From positions 1,121,001 through 1,185,000 of the forward strand of contig NC_134656.1 of the NCBI RefSeq assembly GCF_030463565.1: a stretch of DNA of 64,000 nt. Direction: 5' to 3'. The DNA is from Pelecanus crispus (taxonomy: Eukaryota > Chordata > Aves > Pelecaniformes > Pelecanidae). A program made the translations under genes and the position numbers. This document shows positions 24,481 through 36,600 of the stretch, piece by piece; within the stretch, counting starts at the first letter, position 1, and every line of letters starts with the position of its first letter. The notes beneath the pieces were generated by a model. The model saw nothing but the letters and a program-made list of their open reading frames with translations. It was not told where the DNA came from and did no database searches.

Positions 24481-25427
24481 TGCCCACGGAAGTGTGGTGA
24501 CCACCGGCCAGCCGCCGCCTCGCTCCCTCCGTCCCTGTCCCCTGCGGTCCCCGTGCGGCTACCGGCAGCCCGGAGGTGCCACGGTGCTGGGGGTCACCGC
24601 GCGCCCTTCAGGGACCTTCTCGCGAAGATGAGTCCTGTGACGGGCACGAGCCACAGGCCAGGCCCCCCCCGCCGCTGATGCTTCTCCTCTCCCCCACCCC
24701 ACATGCGGTGCCGTCACCGGGGCTCCCTCCCGTAAAAGCACCGATCCAAGACAGACTGGAGGTCCCTCCACCACCAGTGGGGAAGCAACGGCGGCACCGT
24801 CATCACGCGACACTGGGCGGCATCGCCGGGGAGGCAGTAACGGCGTGGCCGGCTCTGCTGCCGGCAGGGACGCGGCAGCACCGGCCAGAGGTTAGGACCA
24901 CGGAGCAGCCCCGGCTGGGCACTGCTGTGCTGAAGGTCCGCCAACGCTTTTTGGGCAATTTGAGAGCGCAGAACCCCAGGCAGGCATGTAGCACGTCGTT
25001 ACCAGTAAGCAACGGGAGCGGAACCAGCATCCGCGCGGCGCCTGGGCTGGAGGGGAAGCAGGGCCGGCGGCTCCCAGCCGGGAACCGGGCAGTTTCACCA
25101 GGGAGGAGCAGCGCTGCTTCGGGGCTCTGCCCAGAGCAGGGACACGGGGCACAAAAACCCGCGTCCCCCGTTACCCGCCAGCCTCGGGAGGGCTCGCAGG
25201 ACCCCTCTCCCACCGCAGAGTTCACCTGGCGAGGGTCTGCCAGGCCTCGCCAGCGGTGCTGGCTCTCCCTGCATCTCCAACACCCCGTTTCTCTGTCTCC
25301 TCTTGCTTGCAGGCTGGGTGGGGTGGCAAGAAGGGGCTAAAAGCCATTTTGAGGGGTGATGTTGCCCCCTCCCCGTAGGCAGGGTCATTCGGGGCAGGAG
25401 ACTGATGCGGTGCCTTGGCAGAGCCTT

Positions 25428-25690
25428 AGAATCATAGAATCACAGAATCGTTTCGGTTGGAAAAGACCCTTAAGATCATCGAGTCCAACCGTTAACCCAC
25501 CGCTGCCAACTCCACCGCTAAACCACGTCCCTAAGCGCCACATCGACACGTCTGTTAAATCCCTCCGGGGATGTGGAGTCCACCGCTTCCCCAGGCAGCC
25601 TGTTCCGGTGCTTGACAACCCTTTCCGCGAAGAAATTTTCCCTAATATCCAATCTAATAGTCCCTGCGGCTGCTCCGAGCTTGCGCAGGG
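25428..25690 (-). mobile_element. CR1 LINE 3' fragment
   Basis: On the plus strand it opens with the inverted CR1 tail (GAATCATAGAATCACAGAAT) followed by the usual GGTTGGAAAAGACC. The minus strand encodes the characteristic end of the CR1 reverse-transcriptase ORF (FAERVVKHRNRLPGEAV, VDVALRDVV). It is heavily 5'-truncated and somewhat diverged (GC-richer than typical). Confidence 0.95.
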
Positions 25691-26033
25691 CTGGTCCCTG
25701 CCTGGCGCAGAGCGGGGGGCACCGGGGCTGGCCGAGGGCGAGCCGAGCCGCCGGGACCGCAGCCGTTTCCAGTGCCCGGGGATGGCAGGCCTTCGCCCAC
25801 TGAGCTCCGGACAAGGCAGCCGGCCGCGCAGAACAAAACCGGAGCTGGCGGCCCCGCGCTTTTCGTGCTCTTGATGGCGTTCGGGGGAGAAGAAGGGCCA
25901 GAAAGGCAAGGCCGCGCGCCAAGGTGCCCAGCTGCCCGACACCGGCACCGCGCCGGGAAGCTGCGAGGAAGAGGAGGCAGGAGCGCGGTGCCAGCGGGGA
26001 GAGGGGACGAGTTGTGACAAGGCAGAAATAATT

Positions 26034-26082
26034 GACACGCGTGGGATGATCGACACGCGTGGGATAACTGACACGCGTGGGG
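26034..26082. repeat. 18-bp tandem repeat, three copies
   Basis: GACACGCGTGGGATRATY occurs at 26034, 26052 and 26070. It lies in the 5' flank of PDRG1. Each copy has an ACGCGT MluI-type palindrome. Confidence 0.85.
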
Positions 26083-26555
26083 ACCCGCGGTGAGGCGGGG
26101 GAGGTCTCAGCCCGGAGCCCCTCGCGGGTTGGGGAGCGGGGCTGGGGGCCGGGGCAGCCGCAGGGCTCGGAGCCAGCCGCGGGGTCCCCGGTGATCGCGG
26201 ACGAGACCCCTCCCGCCCCCCCACGCTCGCCCCGTGCCGCTGCTGCGGCGGGCGGGCGCCTCCCTCCCTGCCCACGCCCACTCCTTCCCGCCAGCCCGGC
26301 CACGCGTGTTCGCGTTCCCGCGGCCCGCCATAGCCAGCCCCGCGCCCCGGGGGTGCCCGCAGCGGGGTCCCCGCCTTCCCGCGCCGCGGGGCCGCCCGTC
26401 CCAAAAACCTCGCGTGGGTCCGCGGCCCCTGGGCTGCGCCCGGCGGCGGCCGCGAGGGGGCGCCCTCCCGCCGCGGAACCCGCCCGCGCGGCTGCGGCTG
26501 CCGCCCGGCGGGGAGCGGGGACGGACTCGGGGGGGGGGCGGACCCGAATCGGCGG

Positions 26556-26612
26556 CGGACCCGGACCCGGACCCGGACCCGGACCCGGACCCGGACCCGG
26601 ACCCGGACCCGG
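26556..26612. repeat. (GGACCC)n hexanucleotide repeat in the PDRG1 5' UTR
   Basis: About 9.5 uninterrupted copies of CGGACC, ending 12 bp before the PDRG1 start codon, so almost certainly transcribed. In other frames it would encode Asp-Pro or Gly-Pro dipeptides. Confidence 0.95.
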
Positions 26613-26624
26613 AGCGGCAGCGCC

Positions 26625-28660
26625 ATGGCGCGGGACCCCGCCTTCGTGCTGCGCTACCTGGCCGAGGTGGAGGAGCTGGCCGAGGACGTGCTGGCGGCGC
26701 GGCAGCAGGTACGGCCCGGCCCGGCCTCTGCGCCTCCGGTAGCCCTGGTGGGCCTCCCCCCGCGCCCCGCCGGTAGCCCCGGTGGGCCTCCCCCCCACGC
26801 CGCCAGCCCCGAACCCCCGTTGCCTCTCTCCCGATGCAGATCGTGGACCTGGACGTGAAGCGGAACCGGAACCGCGAGGCCCTGCGGGCGCTGCAGAAGG
26901 ACCCCGAGCCCGACGGTGAGGCCCGCTGCCCGCGGCACGGCGGCGCGCCCGGGGAGGAGAGCTCCCCGGAAAACCCCTCCTCCTTGTCCTCCTCTCCCCC
27001 CAGGCAAGGCCATGGTCTGCTTCGGGAACATGTTCATCGAGCTCCCAAAAACACAGACCGCGGAGATGCTGCGGAAGGGTAAGGCAGGCTGCTCCAGGGG
27101 CTTGGCGTGCAGGCTGAGGCGGAATATTTTAGAAAAATAGAATCATAGACTCGGTTAGGTTGGAAAAGACCTTTAAGATCATCCAGTCCAACCATCAACC
27201 TAACACTGCCAAGTCCACACTAAACCAATTAAGGGGAGAGTAGCAATGTCATGTTTCCCGGCTTGGTGGCTGGATTAGTTTTAATGAGAGTAAAACCAGG
27301 AATCATTAAGGTTGGAAAGGACCTCTAAGATCATCAGTCCAACCATCAACCCAACACCCCCATGCCTACTAAACCATGTCCCAAAGTGCCACGTCTGCCC
27401 GGTTTTTCAACACTTCCAGGGATGGGGACTCCCCCACCTCTCTGGGCAGCCTGTTCCAATGCTTGACCACTCTTTCCATGAAGAAATTTCTCCTAATACC
27501 CAATCTAAACCTCCCCTGGTGCAGCTTGAGGCCATTTCCTCTCATCCTACCGCTGGTTACTTGGGAGAAGAGCCCAACACCCCCCTCACTGCCCACTCCT
27601 GTCACGAGCTGCAGAGAGCGATCAGGTCTCCCCTCAGCCTCCTCTTCTCCAGGCTGAACACCCCCAGCTCCCTCAGCCGCTCCCCACCAGCCCTGTGCTC
27701 CAGACCCTTCCCCAGCTCCGCTGCCCTTCTCTGGACACGCTCCAGCACCCCAATGTCCTTCTTGTAGTGAGGGGCCCAAAACTGGACACAGCATTCCAGG
27801 TGCGGCCTCACCAGTGCCGAGCACAGGGGGACAATCCCTGCCCTGCTCCTGCTGGCCACACTATTCCTGACACAAGCCAGGGTTCTGTCCAGCGCTGGGC
27901 TTCAAAGTGCCCAAAACCTCCTGCCGGCAGTCACAGGCAGATTCTGGCCGTCGCCATTGCTCAGCCATCCCAGGCAGCGCCCTGGGGAACGTATTCGGGC
28001 ACGAAGCGACCTGGGGCTCAGCCTGGAGGGCAGGCGGGGACCCTGCGGCAGCTGGGGAAGAGCCCTCCCCTGCCCCCGGGCCTGCGCTTCCACACTGAGC
28101 GTCCCGCAGGAGGGACAACCTTCAGCCCGGAGCCCGCAGTCCTCCTCACCCCTGTCCCACTTGTCTCAGACCAGGAACATCTGGATGAGGAGATAAACAA
28201 CCTCCGGAAAGAGCTGCGCGTGAAGGTCAACCGCCTCTTCGAGGCTCAAGGTAAACGCTCCCATTCTGGAACCTTCTCAGTATCTGGCAGCAGATGTCAC
28301 GTGTCGGGAGGGTCCAGAAACTCCTGAGCTCTGTGTGTTCTTGCAGCCACTTTCCCACTGGCTTTGCAATTCCTTCCCTGCTCCAGCAGAATCGTCCAGC
28401 TCCCGGTGCGGAGCTGTCGCCCACCAGCACGCTGAACGGGCTCCCACGTCACGCCAGTGTGGCCCCGCATCAGCTGCCAGGGCTGTCCCTGCCCTCCCCG
28501 CAGCCCCTCTAGAGTTTCATGTGGACTGCTTCACTTCTTTTGTAGCAAAATCCTGATTTTTCTGTGTGTTCTCTCAGGTAAAGCTGAGCTGAAGGGATTT
28601 AACCTGAACCCCATGACCGCTGAGGAAATGAAATTAATCAATCGCATCCTGGAGGGCTGA
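26625..28660 (+). CDS. PDRG1: p53 and DNA damage-regulated protein 1 (PDRG1), 132 aa, five exons
   Basis: Small prefoldin-beta-like subunit of the R2TP/prefoldin-like (PAQosome) co-chaperone, which assembles protein complexes with HSP90; also reported as a p53/UV-responsive gene (family knowledge). Exons 26625-26708, 26840-26915, 27004-27078, 28170-28250, 28578-28660, all GT-AG, with every junction from the second on in phase 1. The protein starts [20 protein letters not shown], has the conserved [20 protein letters not shown] and [13 protein letters not shown], and ends in [19 protein letters not shown]. Two long helices flank a beta hairpin, as in prefoldins. Human PDRG1 is 133 aa. A hexamer repeat sits in the 5' UTR and CR1 pieces fill intron 3. 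No defect seen. Confidence 0.96.
27138..27228 (-). mobile_element. CR1 LINE, short 3' fragment
   Basis: AGAATCATAG plus GGTTGGAAAAGACC-type sequence, the inverted CR1 tail, about 90 bp. It lies in PDRG1 intron 3 just before a longer CR1 in the same orientation. Confidence 0.9.
27296..27885 (-). mobile_element. CR1 LINE 3' fragment, about 590 bp
   Basis: Inverted CR1. The minus strand encodes the last part of the CR1 ORF2 reverse transcriptase ([29 protein letters not shown]-type ending) and, further in, the RSLQLVTG and [10 protein letters not shown] segments. It is 5'-truncated and carries indels, as is usual for avian CR1. It sits in PDRG1 intron 3. Confidence 0.96.
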
Positions 28661-28934
28661 GGTAGCCATGCCATGGTCATGGTGCATTTTCGGGCTGTCA
28701 CCTGTGGAGCTGACACTGCAACAGCCGCAGCTTTTGGGGTTTGCAGGAGGACATCAGTGTGCCCGGAGCCCGCCTCAGGTGAGGTCGCTGGGAAGCGTTT
28801 GGCTCCTCAGCTACGACACTGCAGATTCCTTGGATCATGAACCCTTCCTGCTCCTCACTGCAGCCCGGGTGGCAGAGGCATGGGCTGGGACACAGCCATG
28901 GGCAAACGCCCGTGGCTGGGATGGAAGTGGGATT

Positions 28935-28940
28935 ATTAAA
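28935..28940 (+). terminator. Probable PDRG1 polyadenylation signal (ATTAAA)
   Basis: ATTAAA about 275 nt after the PDRG1 stop codon; the first plausible signal. Confidence 0.45.
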
Positions 28941-30355
28941 ATGAGAGCAGTGGGGCATTCCTAACTCCATGTGTCTGTGTTCCTTGTTGGGTTTCTGGGT
29001 GAGCGCTTCTGGAGTTCGGCTGCAGAGCTGGTTCATTGTCGTGGTGGGAATGGGAGTAGGAGGAATTGGGAATCCACAGTGTGCCCGAAGCACAGAAGAG
29101 GAGTTGTGCGCGCCTGCGGTATTAAAACAAAGGCAAACTATACATCTGAAGCACGTCAGGAATCTCTTCAAGATGTGTAGGGAGGGACAGGAGGAGGCAG
29201 CCTCCTTTTAGTCTTGCTGGGAAAACATCTTCTGCTGTTAAGCTGGAAGGCAAGAAACCACAGAAACGAGGCTTTCCAAACTAGATGAAGGGATAAAATG
29301 TATGTACAGTTAAAAAAAGCATCCTGAAGAGGGCTGAGCAGGAATAGTCAATGAGCCTGTCTCCTAGCAAAGGACAACAGATTTAACCAGTAATGGTTTC
29401 TTCAAAGGTTTTAACATTTATTGTCTTCTACACTACATTCCTTAGTCTGAACTTGCTACCCCAGCACAACTTGGTTAAGACAGTAAGATTTTTTAAAAAA
29501 AATTAATCATAATTAGTAATGGACTACAGGGAGTTTGATTTCCCCCCATGTACAGGAAAGTGTCCAGGTCCTGCCAATCCCTTTCTTCTTTTGAACTTCC
29601 ATAAAGCTATTTCTGGTTAGAATTTTAAAATTTTACATGCAGCTGTCCTTGTTTCTCTGGCTCTCAAGGTAGCTCATCCGTTCTGTCAAACCTCGCACGC
29701 CTAACACAGAGCCGGGCCTGGTCCCTCGCTCTCTTCCCTTCCACAGCTTCTGCCCAGCCGTGCGGAACATTAACCACAGCATCACCATTTTCCTGGCTCC
29801 CAGACAGGCCAGAGGTGACTCCTCCAGGCAGCCCTTGTCCAGTTCCACGCACCCTTCAAATTACGCAGAGTTCTGAAAATACTCTGTTTCAGACACCTTA
29901 AAACTGAGGTGCGATTTCTTTAAATCTAAAAGGCCAACTACCATTGCTTGATCTAAGTTTCAAAATTCTGTAGCTAATGCCACGTACCCTGATTGTACAA
30001 CTGCAAGAAGCGAGGCTGTTCGCTTCACGCTCAAGTTTCAGATACACAGATTAAAAATAACATCGACTTATTACCTGAACTGTCTCGCCTGCACCTTTTT
30101 CAGAAAATTGCATCTCTCTGGGACACGAGCGGTAGTACGCAGCGCCAAGTCCCTGTGTTACAGCCGCACTTTTACATAACCTGTGTTGTACAGCCAGTCA
30201 ACGTCTCCATAACATGTGATGGCGAGGTTATTTTTACAGTATCATGGCAACAGGTTTTCTGCTCTGACATGTTTCCATAGTAGTAGCAGTAGGAGGATCA
30301 GGTGCCTGCCTTCCCTAAAACCTTTGTTTTTGCTGTGCAGAGTGTGTTTAGCCCC
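28941..30355. other. Intergenic between convergent PDRG1 and TTLL9; nothing recognised
   Basis: AT-richer sequence without recognisable exon or repeat. The drop in GC begins here. Confidence 0.5.
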
Positions 30356-30361
30356 TTTATT
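30356..30361 (-). terminator. Possible relic TTLL9 polyadenylation signal (AATAAA)
   Basis: AATAAA on the minus strand about 270 nt after the TTLL9 terminal stop codon. Confidence 0.35.
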
Positions 30362-30631
30362 TTCTTACACGGTACACAACTAAGCTCTGTGAGTGCAGAC
30401 AGACAGCCGAGAAGCCAGCATCCCTTATGCCTTGTGTCAGCCATTATAAAATATTTCACTCAAGGCCACTGCCACTTCCAAGCTGGGAAACCTTCAGAAG
30501 CAAGAAGGCCGGCGTCTTGTGCTGAGCCAGCAGTGTCCAGAGAGAAGTGGGCCCGGCTGCTTCCCGCTATGAGGAAGAGAGCGTGAACTTCGTCCATGGT
30601 GATCTCTCCCATCCCAAGCCTGGGATCAGCA

Positions 30632-33600
30632 TTACGCTTTCTGCTGTGCAGGAAAATTCCTGAAAAGCTGCTTCAGTTGTTTCTTCCTGTCATCATGGCA
30701 GCCTGCAATGAAAACGTTAACAGGGGAGTTACACATCACCTTACTCGTCCGTCCTGTAGAGGTGAGGTAACGTCCCACTTCCAGGTGAAGCTGTACTCGT
30801 GTTTTGTTAGTTAGAAACTACAGCCAGAGACAATTGCTGGCACACTGAGCTGTGTACTGCAAAATAAAGGTACAATGCATGTCAGCCGCTTGGAAGCACA
30901 ACTTGAGAATCTGAGTACTACTTCCCACCAGTAAAACACACAACCAGCCTCAGGAGAGAGCCTGGTAAACAGCCACCGCAGTGACTGCAGAGCAGTTTTT
31001 GCAGCAAAAGCTGGCAGATGAAGAACTCTGCTGTGACTAAACACTTGAAAAGCAGGACTACGAACAAAACTGTTCCCACTACATTTAAGTGCTTGTTTTC
31101 AACAGTGCTCCTGCAGCCTGGTCGCTTACATTCACTTTTGGAAAGCGTTTGGTCTCTTAATCCCGTAAAAGCCACAAGCCCGTTCTCGTTCTTTTATTCT
31201 CGAGTGAAAGGTGTGTGCTCTCCTCTCGCTGATGTGCGGCTAGCTAGCTTAGGGACGCGAGCAGGGCATCCTGCCAGCGCTGGATGAGTACGCACCTAAA
31301 TGTGTGTTTGCCGTGATGTTCTCATTCGCCGGACTACCCAGGTCTCCCCCTCTGCTGACAGGGCCATCGGTCCGTAGCAGGTCAAAGCCTCCGACACACT
31401 TCTCCTTCCCTGTCAGCTTACGACATCAAATACACATACTGAAGTACCTGAGCAATGACAATTATCTGTCTGCGCACAGGAATAAGCTCCCAGACAATCA
31501 GAGACAAAGCTGAACAGCTGAAAGCAGTGGACATCTTTCTACTATTAATATCTGAGGTTAGCACAGTTGTAAAGTCGATGGCAAAATGCTGCAAGACAAG
31601 CTGCCTGGAACAGAGCGCTCCAGAAGCGGTAAGTGTGGGAGGCACAATGCAGAAAGGCCTCTGAAAGAGAGCTCTTGTGCAAGTCCCAGCTCTGACACAG
31701 ACTCCTTTCCCTTTGCAGCCCTGTGCTGCTTTGTTTTCCCCCTCTGAAGTGGCAGTGTGACTGCTTACTTTGCTGTGTTGCTGGGAATTCATCATTTAAT
31801 CGCTATAAAGGTTAGAGTATTCTGATCAGTTGCCAAGACAGACATGGAACCAGACCATCCGTTCCAAACATTTTAATAAAAACCTTTAGAAGGTAATAAA
31901 CACCTTTGCCTGCCTGCCTTCCCTGTCCACAGTATGAAGTGTGTCTTTGAGTAGATGACACTTGAGTTCACAGTCTTTCTGGCTCCTGGCAGTGAGGGAA
32001 GGTGAAGCATTCACCTCCAGAAGCCAGCTGAGGAGATACAACAGCAGCAAATTAGGGAGAAACAGGCAGTTTTGCCAACAGTTCATTTAAGAGAAATGCC
32101 TGTCCACAAAAATCATTACCCTGCTAGCAGGCAGGAGTAAGTGTGAAGCAATAGGAAATCCAACTCTAAATCTCTTTCCCATGCGCTGAGCCAAAGAACA
32201 TTCTGAGCTTATTGCAAAGTTTCTATTCCTGTTCTCGATGGTACTAAAGAAAAAAAAAAAAAAAAAAAATCCCTCTAGCTTCCAGAAAGACACACAAGTG
32301 AAAACCAAAGTCTAGCTGAAGCAGTAAATGCTGAGGAGAATTCACAGAATGGGCATTAACCCTTTTTTACTGGCAGAATGCGGATGGCTCCTGGGAACAG
32401 TTTCCTAGCACAGCAGCGATATCTGAGCACTGTGACGACACCGAGGACTTTCATTCCGATTCATTTGTTTCCTGACCAACCGAAGTTACTCCGGCTCTTT
32501 ATGTGCAAGCTGCCTAAGCAGTAATTTGTTTTGAGGCTCTGACCAGGGTAGATTGTGCAAATTAGAGCTATCCAGGACCACAGCTGACCTGCATTTATTT
32601 GCTCATTTGAAAAAAAGCTGTCCTCAGCAGCACCATGTGAAATGTTGGACTGATGCTCACAGGACACAGGGCTGTAACAGGTATCCCAGCTACCATGTAT
32701 TGTTAGAGGGAAGACTTAAAAAAAATAAATTCGAGAAGACATTTGGTAGGAGAGCACCGTCAACATAAATCATATCTAAGGGAAATTTCCTTACCTATGG
32801 TACTGCTTGCACTTTACATGATTAAGGCTGAAAGAATAATAAGCCTATTTGCTTGTCATTTCTGAAGTACTATTTGCTGTTTCTGTTTTTCTCAACTCCT
32901 GTAATGACAAGTCGGTTGCACTCTCGGGTTCCTGCTGTTGCAATACTTGGGTTGCGTTCGTAGCAGATAATTTCTGAGAATTTCAGCTGAACTTTAATGA
33001 TACAAATTTTTCATTTAGCCAGTGAGAAAAGCTATATTTAAAAAAAAAAAATCTAGAGTCAAATTATGTTTTAAAGGGGGGGTTTTTTGTTGCTTTTTTT
33101 TAAATACCCTCAACTCCTGTGGAGTCCTTTTCTCCACTATTAGCAGGAGGGACCTCTTTCAGTTGGGGTCTGCCTTTTAGCCAGTGTACCACAGACAGGG
33201 GTTATGTTTAGTGCTAGCAGCTAAACAGCACCGGCTGGAGGTTTATCAGTGCCGACAGGGCACTGCTGTAATACACATAAGCAGGAGAATAAATGATGGT
33301 AACCCTCCACCTCTGGCAAGTGCTGTGATACCAGAAATAGCCAAATTGGCAGGGTTTCCCAACACAGCGCTAGAGATCCTATAGACAAAGTTACAGGGGG
33401 CTGCACCCAGCTAATAAACTCTGATACCCTGAGCAAAAGCAGCTGTATCCTTCCAGACAGCAGCTCCCTTCACGTAAAACAGTTCAAACCTCTCTATGTT
33501 TCACTTGCAGTTTCAGACTGGCTCACTCTCAGCCAGCCTGCACCTACCTACACAATGCAGAAGCATCACGAGACAGCCCTGTCCCAGGGAAAGCAGCTGG

Positions 33601-36600
33601 CCTGATGCTATAACCCCTTGTATGTTTATTAACACCTTTACAGTTTCAGATCCTGACAGATCAGGATGTCATAGCTGTAGAGCTCAAAGCAGCATTTGTC
33701 ACTGATAATCACCTTCTGAACACTCGAGGCTGTGATGAAAGCGTTGTCCGTAACCACAAAGAGAACTTCCACCGACCCTGCCTGATGCGTGGCGGTCGTG
33801 TGCTGTCCGAGCTGCTGACTCACCCACTTACAGCCCTGAGGCATCAAAACACAACCACGCTAAGCTGTTCCCAAGAGATGACTACATATTTAGTCCACAT
33901 GATCTTTTTCAATCATCACCCTGTAGTCTCCACAGCCCAGCAAGAATTCTTAGTAAAGAGCCAGAGAGCAGAAGGTAGGGGCCACCAGCCCCACAACACA
34001 GTTAAACTCCTCAGCCTTGACTACTGTACAGCTATAGGAAAAAACGTCCCCAGGTCCCCATCAGAAGTTCCCTAACAGCAATCATCATCATCATCTCTCT
34101 CAGAGTACTGCAAAGATCCTCCTTTCCATACAAAGAGAGATTTATAGAAGCGAGCAGCCCATAAAATGGGAATTTCAACACCATCCTCCATTACTCTCAA
34201 GCACTGACCTTCATCTCAGATTCATGAGGAATCTGACATCCCATTTAAATTTTTTTTCCCTCTCTCTCAGCTGCCACCTCTTGAGAGAGGAAGCTTAACA
34301 GTGACACTTGCGTGCAGCAATGTTAACCTTCTTGTACCGCTGAGGTCTTAGAAGCGAAGGGCTAAGCTATACGATAACTATATCTCAGAAGAGCACTAAC
34401 CAGAAAGTTATTAGGTTTAAAGTCAAAAAGATCAGCCTTATAGATGCGCAGACAGCTGCAAACCAACGTTAAAGCAGAACGCTTGCCCAGCCTCTCTCCT
34501 AAAGCTGCTATCAACAAAGTCACACTTACGGGTGTCAGGAGACACGGCAGCACGGTTAAGTGGCTGCGGCGCAGGGCCACGGCGTGGCAGCTGGCAGGAT
34601 GAGGTCAGCGCGCTTGCATCTGCCAGAAGAGCCCCGACGGCAGGCAGCGGGGGAAGAGTCTGCAGCAGGGCGCATCCCTCACCTTCCCGGGATCATCATC
34701 AGGTGCGGTCTTTTGCACTGCCACATTTGTGAGACAAAGATCTGGAATGAAATAGAGATAAGGATCAAAGACAGACACTGAACAAGCAGATACAGAATTC
34801 TCACTCTAAATAGTCTTCTTCTGCCCCAGTGCCAATTACTTATCTTCCTTATCTGTAATCACAGGCTTCAGCCACCCGAGCTTAAATCCAATACTGCACG
34901 GTAATATCTCACTGAGAATTGCAGGAAAAAAAATTGAAAATCAGAAGTAATCAAGAGTGGTACCTAGAAAATGAAAGAGTGACTGGCCTGAGCGAGTCCT
35001 GTACCTCACGGCTGGCATGAAGCTCTTCCTGTCACTCTTCCTGTCACCGTGTCTCCAAACCTCAGTGAGCTTTCACCCGAGGCAGCTTGCTGTACCCTCA
35101 CTCTGGAAAGGCTTTTGGCCATTCAGAGCAAGCATGAACTCTGCTGAACTTTTACGGAGAGAAGTGATGGATTTTCCTGTCTCCTAAGCCATCAAATTGA
35201 GGTGGGATACCTTTTGGGAAGATGTGTTAATCAAATGAAAGCTATCAAACTCAATCCAGTAGCAAGTGTGACACCTAGGAAATCAAGTAGTTCTCTCCCA
35301 CAAATCACCCTGTCCTCACATTCCGTGAAGCTGAGGAAGAAGAAAGGCTGCCAACATTCAACCACGAACAATAAAACCAGGACTGACATTTCAGCTTTGG
35401 TCCCAGCCGATTTGTCAAACTGACATTTCCAGTGATCTGGTGGCACCAGTTTTCCAATGAAAAAAGACAGGAGAGAGACAGGGTGACAGCAGGAGCGACA
35501 GGACAGCCGAATCCTGTAGGTGTTTGCAGGAGTCAGAAGTGACAAGGTTCATCTGATGCATCTAATACCAAGCAGCAGCACTGTACATTCCTTTTGTTAC
35601 CCTTCTTTATGGCACACACAGACAGGTAGGACACAGCGATCATCTCTGCTATTCAGAGTAAATCGTGTATCAGAAAAGCAAGCAAATCCACCTCTGTATA
35701 ACCAGGCCTTCAGTGGGATGTACTGGGAGAAGAGGAAAGGAGCAACTGGGTGTTAAGGCAAAGAAATCCATTTCTAGCATAACAACGGTGGTTTGCACTT
35801 ACAGATGGCACTAGAACATAAACTCTCAAGTCAAACTTTCAACCTATGAAGTGCGGAGAAATGTATAATATAACCCAGTTGCTGATATTGCTGCCTAGTG
35901 TTAGAGCTACCCAAGACCAGAAGTTTATATATAAACATGCACACAAAGCGTAAGAAGTCAGATCCCAGATAAAGCATCTGACCATTTGGGAAAAGCCACG
36001 GTAAGAAACCTTGTTGTTGCCCTGGGGAATGGTGAAGTAGTACACGAGACAGGCGCAGGAGAACATAACAAGTCACCAGCAGAAGGAGAGGATGAAATAA
36101 GAGCAAAAAAACCATAATGCCTGTTGGGTATTCCCCAAGGAGAAGACAGAGAGGCATTCTCACCTTCTTCAATCAACGATAGCCTTCAGTTTTCAGAACA
36201 GGAACATTCCTTCACCTTGTGACCTGCCAACATACAGATGGAAAAGCAGAGTTACTGGCTTTAACATGAGCATTTCCTGCTCTTTCCCAGAATTTTAGTG
36301 TAGAAGCCCTGCATAACCCGATTCATCATCTGTTTGCATGCAAGCACATTTATTTAAGGTTATGCGGGCAGGGGGATCCAACAACAGCCCTCTTGTGCAA
36401 AAAGCTCAGATTGGCAAGTGTTAGGAGGATTCCTGGAGGAAAGCGCAGAGCGGGCAGCCAGCCTATGGGGAAGTTCCACAGTACCAAATAAACAAACTCT
36501 GTCACATGCTTGCAGCAATACAAGTAACGCAACATATGTTGTCAGGAATTTTGTTAAGTCACGTTTTAAATTTGCGTAGGTTATAGAAGAACTTAATTAA

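Larger units (their letters stand above)
25700..26624 (+). promoter_or_regulatory. CpG island / promoter of PDRG1
   Basis: Dense CpG and GC content up to the PDRG1 start codon, no TATA box seen. It includes two small tandem repeats described separately. Confidence 0.5.

Noticed and set aside
27369-27824. Host protein-coding gene on the minus strand
   Set aside because: The protein matches the end of the CR1 reverse transcriptase ([15 protein letters not shown]), so it is part of a LINE fragment in PDRG1 intron 3.
35401-35545. Missing TTLL9 exon (PLRAWLYRDGF region) on the minus strand near 35.5 kb
   Set aside because: TYRIRLSC in the minus-strand translation is only weakly similar and no matching splice sites were found, so it was not added to the pseudogene.
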